Source: Bacteroidota bacterium
Lineage (GTDB): Bacteria; Bacteroidota; Bacteroidia; Bacteroidales; Prolixibacteraceae
DNA: 16,336 bases
Assembly (NCBI GenBank): GCA_030632865.1
Contig: DAOVTY010000037.1
Location: forward strand, 1-16,336
Reading direction: 5' to 3'
Within the stretch, counting starts at the first letter, position 1. Each line of letters starts with the position of its first letter. The position numbers and the translations under genes are program-made. Below the pieces are notes generated by a model, which was not told where the DNA came from, did not search any database, and worked only from the letters and a program-made list of their open reading frames with translations. Below are positions 7,424-14,002 of the stretch, piece by piece.

Positions 7424-8908
7424 ATGGACTCTAGGACAGATTATTTAGATAAAATAAACAGAATAACCCTCAACTTCCCTGATGAGAGAGAGAGAGAGTA
7501 TAGGAATTATTTTTTCAAGAGCTCATTAAAAATATCTAGATTTGCCATAATTGTTGTTTCTGTAATTTACATTTTTTTTGGATATCTTGACAGTATTGTT
7601 GCAGGAGAATTTTTTAGGTTTTTTATTACTATTCGTATAATTGTAGTGCCCACTTTCCTTTTAGTGGTTGCATTGTCTTACACAAAAAACTTTATTCGAT
7701 ATTGGCAGCTGCTCTTGTTATTACTATATATTATAGCTTCTGTTGGAATTATAATTATGCTGGTAAAACTGCCTGAAGAAACAATTTATAGTAGTGGATT
7801 AATTCTTGTTTTTCTTTCCGGTGCTGTTTTAGTCAGGCTTCGTTTTATATTGTTTTCAATCGGAAGTTGGCTTGCAGTATTTATCTACATAATTGCGGCT
7901 TTTGCCTTGAATGTTGATTACGGTACTATTATATCAAACGGATTTTTCCTTATTTCGGCACTTGTTATTGGTATGTTTGCTGCTTATAGTAATGAAAAAT
8001 TTAATAGACAAAATTTTGATCTTTATTTGCAATTAGAGCGAAAGAATACTGAAATAGAAGAGGTAAATAAAAGTTTGGAGGAAAAAGTTCTTAGCAGAAC
8101 TAAACTATTGAATTCGAGGAATATTGAGTTGAGAAAGGAAGTTAAGCGAAGTGCCTTGATTCAAGAAGAACTGTTTGATGCTAAAGAGAAAGCTGAAGAA
8201 TCAGATAAACTTAAATCGGCATTTCTTGCAAATATGAGTCACGAAATTCGTACACCGATGAATGGTATTCTTGGCTTTGCAAACCTTTTACGCGAGGCAG
8301 AGGATGAAGCGGAATTAGATGAGTTTATCGAAATCATAATAAGTAATGGAGAGCATTTACTTGATTTGATAAATGATATTATAGATTTATCGAAAATTGA
8401 AGCTGGTATTTTAAAAATCGAAAAAAGTGAATTTGACTTAAATGTATTAACTAAAGAAATTTACGACATGTTTTGTAAAGACAAAAATGTTGTGGATAAT
8501 AATCTTAATCTGAGTTATTCAAACGGACTGGATAATAGCAACTCTTTAATTTATACCGATAGGGTGCGGCTAAAGCAAATATTAATAAATTTAGTAAGTA
8601 ATTCATGTAAATATACCGACGAAGGAAGTATTGAGTTTAGTTATACAATAAAGTACAATAAGTTAAAATTTTATGTAAAAGATACTGGTATTGGTATTAA
8701 AGAAGAGCATCAAAAACATATTTTTGATAGATTTATGCAAGCTTCAACCAGCAGAACATTAGGTCGCGAAAGCACAGGTTTAGGATTGGCTATAACAAAA
8801 ACCTATTTGAAATTAATGGGTGGAAATATTGCGGTGAGTAGTAAACTAAATGTTGGCTCCGAATTTATATTTGAGCTCCCTGTTGGCAATAATAACAAAA
8901 AAATTTAA
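7424..8908 (+). CDS. Six-helix membrane sensor histidine kinase
   Basis: The 494-residue protein has an N-terminal sensor of about six membrane helices (near 38-56, 64-84, 94-113, 122-137, 141-161, 168-188) with very short loops, so a ligand is probably sensed within or near the membrane. A coiled coil (about 197-262) connects to a HisKA domain with SHEIRTPMNG (phospho-acceptor His273). The HATPase_c domain follows: N box INLVSNSCKYT (388-398), G1 DTGIGI (420-425), F box IFDRF (433-437) and G2 TGLGLA (451-456). There is no receiver or HPt, so phosphate must pass to a separate protein, most simply the receiver encoded 9 bases downstream. The sensor matches no named domain that I recognise. Its layout is that of PhcS/LqsS/CqsS-class kinases, but layout alone does not show homology. 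It is the first gene of a compact cluster; the 211 bases before it hold no clear promoter. Confidence 0.92.
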   Translation: MDSRTDYLDKINRITLNFPDEREREYRNYFFKSSLKISRFAIIVVSVIYIFFGYLDSIVAGEFFRFFITIRIIVVPTFLLVVALSYTKNFIRYWQLLLLLLYIIASVGIIIMLVKLPEETIYSSGLILVFLSGAVLVRLRFILFSIGSWLAVFIYIIAAFALNVDYGTIISNGFFLISALVIGMFAAYSNEKFNRQNFDLYLQLERKNTEIEEVNKSLEEKVLSRTKLLNSRNIELRKEVKRSALIQEELFDAKEKAEESDKLKSAFLANMSHEIRTPMNGILGFANLLREAEDEAELDEFIEIIISNGEHLLDLINDIIDLSKIEAGILKIEKSEFDLNVLTKEIYDMFCKDKNVVDNNLNLSYSNGLDNSNSLIYTDRVRLKQILINLVSNSCKYTDEGSIEFSYTIKYNKLKFYVKDTGIGIKEEHQKHIFDRFMQASTSRTLGRESTGLGLAITKTYLKLMGGNIAVSSKLNVGSEFIFELPVGNNNKKI

Positions 8909-8917
8909 CCCTAAAAT

Positions 8918-9310
8918 ATGTTATTTAATTGGAAAGATAAAACGATAGTTGTAGTTGACGACACAGAAATAAACTTTGTTTTGATTAAAACACAATTGAG
9001 AAAGACAAATGCAAATATTATCTGGTTAAAAAATGGACAAGAAGCAGTCGAGTATGTTCAGAATCAGAAAGTTGTTGATTTATTACTTATGGATATTAGA
9101 ATGCCGATTTTGGATGGTATTCAAGCAACACTAATAATAAAAAAAATGGCTCCCGAGATTCCAATTGTTATTCAAACTGCCAGTGTAATGGGTAATGCGT
9201 ATAACGATATATCTTCGTCGGGGTGCGATGACGTTATCTTTAAACCTATAGTTTCCTCCAAACTAATCGAAATTATTAATAAGCAGTTTCTAAAAAAATC
9301 AAAATTATGA
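8918..9310 (+). CDS. Single-domain response regulator (CheY-like receiver)
   Basis: This is a 130-residue receiver with no output domain. The acidic pair is Asp14-Asp15 in VVVDDTEIN, the phospho-acceptor is Asp59 in LLMDIRMP, the switch residue is Thr87 in IQTAS, and the conserved lysine is Lys109 in IFKP. All are intact, so it should accept phosphate. It lies 9 bases after the membrane kinase and its last codons overlap the next gene (ATGA). The simplest reading is a phosphate shuttle between the membrane kinase and the receiver-kinase encoded next, or a sink for excess phosphate. The receiver sequence is of the kind usually fused to the C-terminus of hybrid kinases (FKPI.SSKL ending), so the kinase-receiver pair may be a split hybrid kinase. 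Confidence 0.93.
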   Translation: MLFNWKDKTIVVVDDTEINFVLIKTQLRKTNANIIWLKNGQEAVEYVQNQKVVDLLLMDIRMPILDGIQATLIIKKMAPEIPIVIQTASVMGNAYNDISSSGCDDVIFKPIVSSKLIEIINKQFLKKSKL

Positions 9311-10371
9311 TAAGAGAGCAGGAACCAGGACAACGTTATGATATCTCTGTACTTTTTGTTGATGACAACGAAACAATTAGACAACTATATCGGAGACTTT
9401 TGGAAAAACACATTAGTCATTTATACATAGCAAAAGATGGTTACCATGGATTAGAATTGTACCAGAAGCATAAACCAGACTTGGTAATTACCGATATGGT
9501 TATGCCGGTGATGAACGGTTTGGAAATGGTAAAGGAGATTAAAAAAATAGCTCCTGAAGCTAAGTTTGTGGTAATGTCGGCGTACAGCGAAAAAGACAGT
9601 TTTGTTGAGTCTATTCATTTGGGTATTGATGGATATTTGATGAAACCTGTAGAGGCAAAAAAACTTTTGTCGTTGATAGATGAGTTTGCGGGAATAACCC
9701 TAATGAAATGGGAGTTAGAAAGGAAAGAAAAAAAACGTCAGGAAGCGGAAGAATATCTGAAAAAATCCCTAGAAGAAAAAGATGTTTTACTTCGGGAAGT
9801 TCATCATAGAGTTAAAAATAATATGCAAATAATTTCAAGTATTTTGCGTATGCAAAGCCGTAATATAGAAGACCCAATACTAAAAGATATTTTACAGGAG
9901 AGTCAAAACAGAATTCATACAATGGCTCTTATTCACGAAAATTTGTATAATCACGAGAGTTTGGCAAATATAAAATTCTCAAGTTATATTAAAAGTTTAG
10001 CCGGAAATATTGCCAGAACCTATTCTAGCCAACCGGCAAATATTAAATTCGACTATCAAATGGACGATGCTTATCTTCCTATAGACACTGCTATACCTTG
10101 TGGTCTGATAATTAACGAACTTATTTCTAACTCATTCAAATATGCATTTAACGGCAATTCTACCGGAATAATCAGTATTCATTTCAATGAGTTAATCGAA
10201 AATGAATACAAACTAATTGTGAGCGATGATGGTATTGGAATACCTGATAGTATTGACATAACAAAAACAAAATCACTTGGCATGAAAATTCTCCACAAAT
10301 TGGTACAACAAATTGACGGAATGCTTGAAAGTGATTTTTCAAATGGAACAAAATTTACAATTACCTTTTAA
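9307..10371 (+). CDS. Receiver fused to a HisKA_2-type histidine kinase
   Basis: The 354-residue protein starts with a receiver (about 12-130: Asp19-Asp20, phospho-acceptor Asp63 in ITDMVMP, Ser91, Lys113 in LMKP). A short charged helix (138-160) leads to a kinase of the HisKA_2 class: LREVHHRVKNNMQ (162-174, phospho-acceptor His166 or His167), then HATPase_c with INELISNSFKYAF (269-281) and the SDDGIGIP loop (306-313). No membrane helix or signal peptide is seen, so it is cytoplasmic. A receiver as input to a kinase means its activity is set by another kinase. PhcR of Ralstonia has the same unusual order, receiver then kinase. It overlaps the preceding receiver gene by four bases (translational coupling) and the LytTR regulator follows after 11 bases; that regulator is its likely target. 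Confidence 0.92.
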   Translation: MIREQEPGQRYDISVLFVDDNETIRQLYRRLLEKHISHLYIAKDGYHGLELYQKHKPDLVITDMVMPVMNGLEMVKEIKKIAPEAKFVVMSAYSEKDSFVESIHLGIDGYLMKPVEAKKLLSLIDEFAGITLMKWELERKEKKRQEAEEYLKKSLEEKDVLLREVHHRVKNNMQIISSILRMQSRNIEDPILKDILQESQNRIHTMALIHENLYNHESLANIKFSSYIKSLAGNIARTYSSQPANIKFDYQMDDAYLPIDTAIPCGLIINELISNSFKYAFNGNSTGIISIHFNELIENEYKLIVSDDGIGIPDSIDITKTKSLGMKILHKLVQQIDGMLESDFSNGTKFTITF

Positions 10372-10382
10372 TATCATTATAA

Positions 10383-11159
10383 ATGAAATCAAAATACAAA
10401 ATTTTAATTGTTGAAGACGAAATATTGGTTGCAACTGATATTGAAGAAAGTCTTGAAAATCTTGGTTATGCAGTCCAAAAAATAGTAGTTACTGGAGAAC
10501 AAGCAATTGCCGAGGTTGAGCGGAGTTTGCCTGATTTAGTCTTAATGGATATAAATTTGAAGGATGAAATGACAGGTATTGAAGCAGCCAGAGTAATTTC
10601 GCAGAAACACGATGTCCCAATTATTTATTTAACTGCCAATGCAGATATTGCAACTGTTAACAAAGCCAAAGTAGCGCTTCCGTATGGTTATATTATTAAA
10701 CCTTTTACTGATAAAGATTTACAGACTAATATTGAAATTGCCATTTTTAAATTTGGCAACGATTTGAAATTGAAGTTTGAAAGTGAGCAGTTTAATACAT
10801 TTTTCGATTTAAAAGATCACGAGAAAAACCAGATTATTGTACATGCAAACCAAGGTCTCGAGAAAATAAATATTGATGATGTTTACTTTATTGAAAGGGA
10901 TAATGAACAAACAATAATTCATTTGGTTGATGAAGAAGTTGCGACAAATAAATTATTCGCTGAACTAATTGAATTATTTCCAAAAAAGAAATTTATACAA
11001 GTAAGTGAGCAGTTTGTTATTAATAGCTCGAAAGTGTTTGCTGTAAAATATCCTGAGGTTATTATTTCAGATAAGATGAGTGTTATTAGTGTTGAAGAAA
11101 AGTACAAAGAATTATTAAAGGATATTAATAGCGAACTTGGAGAGATCGTTGATGATTAA
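10383..11159 (+). CDS. Response regulator with LytTR DNA-binding domain
   Basis: Residues 1-125 are a receiver: Glu11-Asp12 in IVEDEIL, phospho-acceptor Asp56 in LMDINLK, Thr84 in YLTAN, Lys106 in GYIIKPF. The GYIIKPF form is typical of regulators that partner HisKA_2 kinases. After a linker, residues about 150-250 form a LytTR domain, recognisable from the IIVHANQGLEKINIDDVYFI opening, the VATNKLFAEL helix and FIQVSEQFVINSSKV. LytTR domains bind direct repeats in promoters. This is the only DNA-binding output of the cluster, so it is the likely transcriptional end point of the relay. Its targets cannot be told from the window. I found no obvious paired LytTR sites upstream of 7424, but the consensus is loose. 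The protein has 258 residues, complete for the class. Confidence 0.93.
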   Translation: MKSKYKILIVEDEILVATDIEESLENLGYAVQKIVVTGEQAIAEVERSLPDLVLMDINLKDEMTGIEAARVISQKHDVPIIYLTANADIATVNKAKVALPYGYIIKPFTDKDLQTNIEIAIFKFGNDLKLKFESEQFNTFFDLKDHEKNQIIVHANQGLEKINIDDVYFIERDNEQTIIHLVDEEVATNKLFAELIELFPKKKFIQVSEQFVINSSKVFAVKYPEVIISDKMSVISVEEKYKELLKDINSELGEIVDD

Positions 11160-11187
11160 TACTGTAATTTTATAACGAACTCTGTTT

Positions 11188-12063
11188 ATGGACATTAAAT
11201 CAATTAATATTGAGGCTTATATTGAATCTCTTTTTGCAAAAAATGGCCCCGAAGAAAGTGAATTAAACTATCTTTTTGCAATGATGAATGAGGTTAAGGC
11301 AGAAGATATAGAATACTTTCGTAGTTTAGTTTCTTCTTTATTTAATCGGCATACTTTGATAGGTTTTGCACATACCAAACCATTTGGTTACAGTGGCGAC
11401 TTTTTTATTATAGAGAAGATATATCAATTTTATCTGAGTCAAGATGAAAAAATACGAAAGTGGGATATGTTTTTTCAATTAACACCAGCAGTATTAGCGG
11501 TTAGAAATCGTAAAACCTTGGCAATCGGAATTTTTGAAGAGCTTAATAATGAGGCTCTTGGATTGCAAAAAGAAGTGTTAATTTTAGGAAGTGGCCCAGT
11601 AACTGAAACTTTTGAATTCTTAGGAAAGAATCCTGAAAGTTCTCTTGTTTTTGAAATGCTCGATATGGATAAAAGAGCAATTGCTTATGCGAAAAATAAG
11701 AATAAGAAGTATTTAGATCGAATGACATTTCTTAATAGAAATGTAATTAGATATACACCAGAAAAAAAATATGATTTGATCTGGAGCGCCGGGTTGTTCG
11801 ATTATTTCAAAGGCAAACACTTTGTATTCCTCCTAAAAAAGTATTACGAATATTTAAATGAAGGTGGCGAAATGATAATTGGGAATTTCAATATAGAAAA
11901 TCCTTCACGCCGAAGTATGGAAATCCTTTGTGATTGGTTTCTATATCACCGTTCTGTTGATGAATTAAAGAAATTTGCACTTCAGGCAGGAATTGAAGAA
12001 TCTAAAATTGATGTATTACAAGAACCTTTAGGAATTAACTTATTTTTACGAGTTAGGAAATAA
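11188..12063 (+). CDS. PhcB-family S-adenosylmethionine-dependent methyltransferase
   Basis: This is a 291-residue class I methyltransferase. The SAM-binding motif I is VLILGSGPVTE (130-140), the acidic residue after strand 2 is in EMLDMDKRA (156-164), and motif IV is YDLIWSAGLFDYF (195-207). An N-terminal helical region carries TKPFGYSGDFFIIEKIY (63-79), and PAVLAVRNRK (100-109) precedes the SAM fold. The GY.GD element, the AVRNR element and GLFDY are hallmarks I associate with the family annotated as extracellular-factor (3-hydroxypalmitate methyl ester) biosynthesis, whose best-known member is Ralstonia PhcB. That enzyme makes the 3-hydroxy fatty acid methyl ester quorum signal. Substrate here is unproven; relatives in other phyla have no known product. 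The gene follows the LytTR regulator by 28 bases in the same direction and is probably co-transcribed. There is no signal peptide or membrane helix, so it is cytoplasmic. Confidence 0.8.
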   Translation: MDIKSINIEAYIESLFAKNGPEESELNYLFAMMNEVKAEDIEYFRSLVSSLFNRHTLIGFAHTKPFGYSGDFFIIEKIYQFYLSQDEKIRKWDMFFQLTPAVLAVRNRKTLAIGIFEELNNEALGLQKEVLILGSGPVTETFEFLGKNPESSLVFEMLDMDKRAIAYAKNKNKKYLDRMTFLNRNVIRYTPEKKYDLIWSAGLFDYFKGKHFVFLLKKYYEYLNEGGEMIIGNFNIENPSRRSMEILCDWFLYHRSVDELKKFALQAGIEESKIDVLQEPLGINLFLRVRK

Positions 12064-12109
12064 TTTTTTTTATTTGATTGCAACTCCTTGGTTATAAATG
12101 TAAAATAAT

Positions 12110-12724
12110 ATGAAGATTGTTTGTATTGGTAGAAATTATGTAGCTCATATTCAGGAGTTACATAACGAAATGCCCGAAGAACCTGTTGTTTTTATGAAAC
12201 CTGATTCTGCTTTGTTGAGGAATAATGATCCATTTTATATTCCCAATTGGACTAACGATGTACATCACGAAATTGAGTTAGTAATTAAAATTAATCGCCT
12301 AGGAAAGAATATCGAGAAGCAGTTTGCACATCGTTATTTCGACGAAATTGGGTTGGGTATAGATTTTACAGCTCGCGATATTCAAAATAAACTTAAGGCA
12401 AAGGGTTTGCCTTGGGAAAAAGCAAAAGCTTTTGATAAGGCAGCCGTACTTAGTAATATTTTTATTGCGAAGTCAGACCTTGAAAATCCTAAAGCAATCC
12501 CTTTTAAATTAGATATTAACGGAGTGCGAGTTCAAACAGGAAACTCTGAATTAATGATGTTCGATTTCGAAGATATTATTACTCATGTTTCGAAATATGT
12601 TACACTTAAAATGGGAGATTTAATTTATACCGGAACGCCGGCTGGTGTTGGCGCTGTAAAAATTGGCGACCATCTGGAAGGTTATCTTGAGGATAAAAAA
12701 TTACTTGATTTTATGATAAAGTAG
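12110..12724 (+). CDS. Fumarylacetoacetate hydrolase (FAH)-family protein, FAHD1/YcgM-like
   Basis: The 204-residue protein is the short single-domain form of the family, close to FAHD1/YcgM acylpyruvases and oxaloacetate decarboxylases, which cut C-C bonds in 3-oxo acids using a divalent metal. The visible motifs are CIGRNYVAH (5-13), VFMKPDSALL (27-36), HHEIELVI (52-59, metal ligands Glu54 and Glu56), GIDFTARDIQ (83-92, metal ligand Asp85), the lid segment KGLPWEKAKAFDKA (98-111) and TGTPAGVG (174-181). All metal ligands are present. The true substrate cannot be inferred; the neighbours are not a catabolic operon. It begins 46 bases after the methyltransferase, so it may or may not belong to the signalling transcript. 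Confidence 0.9.
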   Translation: MKIVCIGRNYVAHIQELHNEMPEEPVVFMKPDSALLRNNDPFYIPNWTNDVHHEIELVIKINRLGKNIEKQFAHRYFDEIGLGIDFTARDIQNKLKAKGLPWEKAKAFDKAAVLSNIFIAKSDLENPKAIPFKLDINGVRVQTGNSELMMFDFEDIITHVSKYVTLKMGDLIYTGTPAGVGAVKIGDHLEGYLEDKKLLDFMIK

Positions 12725-12785
12725 AAAATAGTTGTTGAAAGAAGTTGTTATTGTATTAGAATATAGTTAAAACAATTTGATAGCC

Positions 12786-12824
12786 ATGATAACCACTACA
12801 ATTATGACAACCAAAATAACCTGA
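12786..12824 (+). other. Possible 12-codon leader reading frame rich in Thr and Ile
   Basis: An ATG at 12786 opens a frame encoding MITTTIMTTKIT and stops with TGA 5 bases before the thioesterase ATG, in a different frame. Six of the twelve residues are threonine and three isoleucine. That composition is like amino-acid leader peptides, but no terminator hairpin fits in the remaining 5 bases and the next gene has no known link to threonine. It may simply be a chance reading frame; if translated, its stop could couple ribosome arrival to the downstream start. Confidence 0.25.
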
Positions 12825-12829
12825 CAACA

Positions 12830-13258
12830 ATGAATTCATTCAGCCATCATTTTGAATTAGAATTACATGTTCGCGATTATGAATGCGACATTCAAGGGAT
12901 TGTAAATAATGCCGTTTACCAAAATTATTTGGAGCACTGTCGGCATAAATTTCTGAATTCTATTGGGTTAAATTTTGCCCAACTTCATAATGATGGAATT
13001 GATGCAGTAGTTATAAAAGCCGAACTGGATTATAAATTTCCACTTCGCCCTGGCGACGAATTTTTAATACACCTAAAAATAAAAAGGAAGGGTGGGTTAC
13101 GTATTGTTTTCGACCAACAAATAATAAGGAAGGTGGATGAAAAGTTGATGGTGAATGCAAGAATTACAGCTGTATTAACTAAAAATAATCGTCCGATTTC
13201 GCCTGATATTTTGGTTGATAAATTTAACGATTCAGGAATTATTTTGGAGGATTTATAA
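12830..13258 (+). CDS. 4HBT-type (hot-dog fold) acyl-CoA thioesterase
   Basis: The 142-residue protein has the length and core of the YbgC/FadM group of hot-dog thioesterases, which cleave acyl-CoA or acyl-ACP thioesters. The active-site helix region reads VRDYECDIQGIVNNAVYQNYLE (14-35), a form of the family's D.D..G.VNN..Y motif with catalytic Asp20 and the VNN at 25-27. The second half shows LRPGDEFLIHLKIKRKGG (72-89) as usual. The start ATG at 12830 is chosen because it places the Asp near residue 20, as in relatives. It lies 105 bases after the FAH-family gene and is the last plus-strand gene, facing the YkgJ-type gene with only 18 bases between their stops. A link to fatty-acid supply for the upstream methyltransferase is possible but not shown. 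Confidence 0.88.
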   Translation: MNSFSHHFELELHVRDYECDIQGIVNNAVYQNYLEHCRHKFLNSIGLNFAQLHNDGIDAVVIKAELDYKFPLRPGDEFLIHLKIKRKGGLRIVFDQQIIRKVDEKLMVNARITAVLTKNNRPISPDILVDKFNDSGIILEDL

Positions 13259-13276
13259 ATCTGAATAATTTGCAAG

Positions 13277-13924
13277 TTAATGAGGTGGTAATTTTATTTT
13301 TTCATCAATACGAAATTCCTTCATAACCAAGACTTTTGTTTTTAATGCAGCTTTAAAACCTTCATTCATCATTCGTCCGGCACGCATCGGGAAATCTAAT
13401 AATGCAGGGAAACTACTTTTATCTTTTGGCTTATCGTAAAAAGTAATACAACTATTAACGTCGGTCGAAAGATAAATTCTACAAGCCATTGGTCTTGCTT
13501 CATACGCAGAGCATGTTCCATTCTTGAGTAGCGGGCAAGGTTGTTTCGAATTGAGAATTTGGGTTTTGTCTAAGTCAATAAGGTTAAATCTATTTTCATC
13601 AGCTTTCTCTCCAATCTCGTTTTGTCTTTTATCCGAAAAACGTTCTTTTATGAATGAGTTTAAATACTGCATTTCGTATTCGAGAGCAAATACCGGTTGA
13701 TGGCAACAATACTCGCAACCTTTTTTGCAATGAATGGATTGATTGTGTTTTTGTGCCAACGTACTAACTGAGTTAATTAGTTCGTCGATTGCTGAATACA
13801 TTTCAGAAATAGAAGAAAAAAGAATATTCTGAGATAACCCAGATTCCACTACTTTCATTCCTAATAAATATCCATCAGAATAAAAAGCTTTTTCTACTGC
13901 AGTAAATTTTTGGTCAGAATTCAT
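13277..13924 (-). CDS. YkgJ-family cysteine-cluster protein
   Basis: The ATG at 13924 gives a 215-residue protein; an in-frame TTG one codon earlier is a weaker start. It has the cysteine pattern of the YkgJ (zinc/iron-chelating) family: Cys66, Cys70, Cys73, Cys74 in CKKGCEYCC, then Cys130 in QPCPLL, Cys138 in GTCSAYEARP, Cys148 in MACRIY, and Cys159. The pattern suggests metal or Fe-S binding; the biochemical role of the family is not known. The segment between the two clusters is charged and helical. It is transcribed in the same direction as the symporter gene, 78 bases downstream of that gene's stop, and has a 16-base perfect palindrome just before its start. Confidence 0.9.
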   Translation of the reverse strand: MNSDQKFTAVEKAFYSDGYLLGMKVVESGLSQNILFSSISEMYSAIDELINSVSTLAQKHNQSIHCKKGCEYCCHQPVFALEYEMQYLNSFIKERFSDKRQNEIGEKADENRFNLIDLDKTQILNSKQPCPLLKNGTCSAYEARPMACRIYLSTDVNSCITFYDKPKDKSSFPALLDFPMRAGRMMNEGFKAALKTKVLVMKEFRIDEKIKLPPH

Positions 13925-13941
13925 CAAAGCTATGTTATATT

Positions 13942-13957
13942 TTAATTGCGCAATTAA
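13942..13957. repeat. 16-base perfect palindrome before the cysteine-cluster gene
   Basis: TTAATTGCGCAATTAA is a perfect inverted repeat with no spacer, 18 bases before the cysteine-cluster gene start and inside the gap between it and the symporter gene. It could be an operator for a dimeric regulator. It is not followed by a T run on either strand, which argues against a terminator. An AT-rich genome yields such palindromes by chance now and then. Confidence 0.45.
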
Positions 13958-14002
13958 TAACAGTGTTTAAGTTTTCAATACAAGATTATTAACACGACAA
14001 AG

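Noticed and set aside
7480..7498. GA-rich run inside the membrane kinase gene
   Set aside because: It encodes an in-frame EREREY segment; it is a short low-complexity run, not a repeat element.
12040..12085. Terminator after the methyltransferase gene
   Set aside because: There is a T run after the stop but only a 4-base stem, so termination between this gene and the FAH-family gene is not supported.
13925..13927. TTG start one codon upstream for the cysteine-cluster gene
   Set aside because: The adjacent ATG at 13922-13924 is the better start and only one residue differs.
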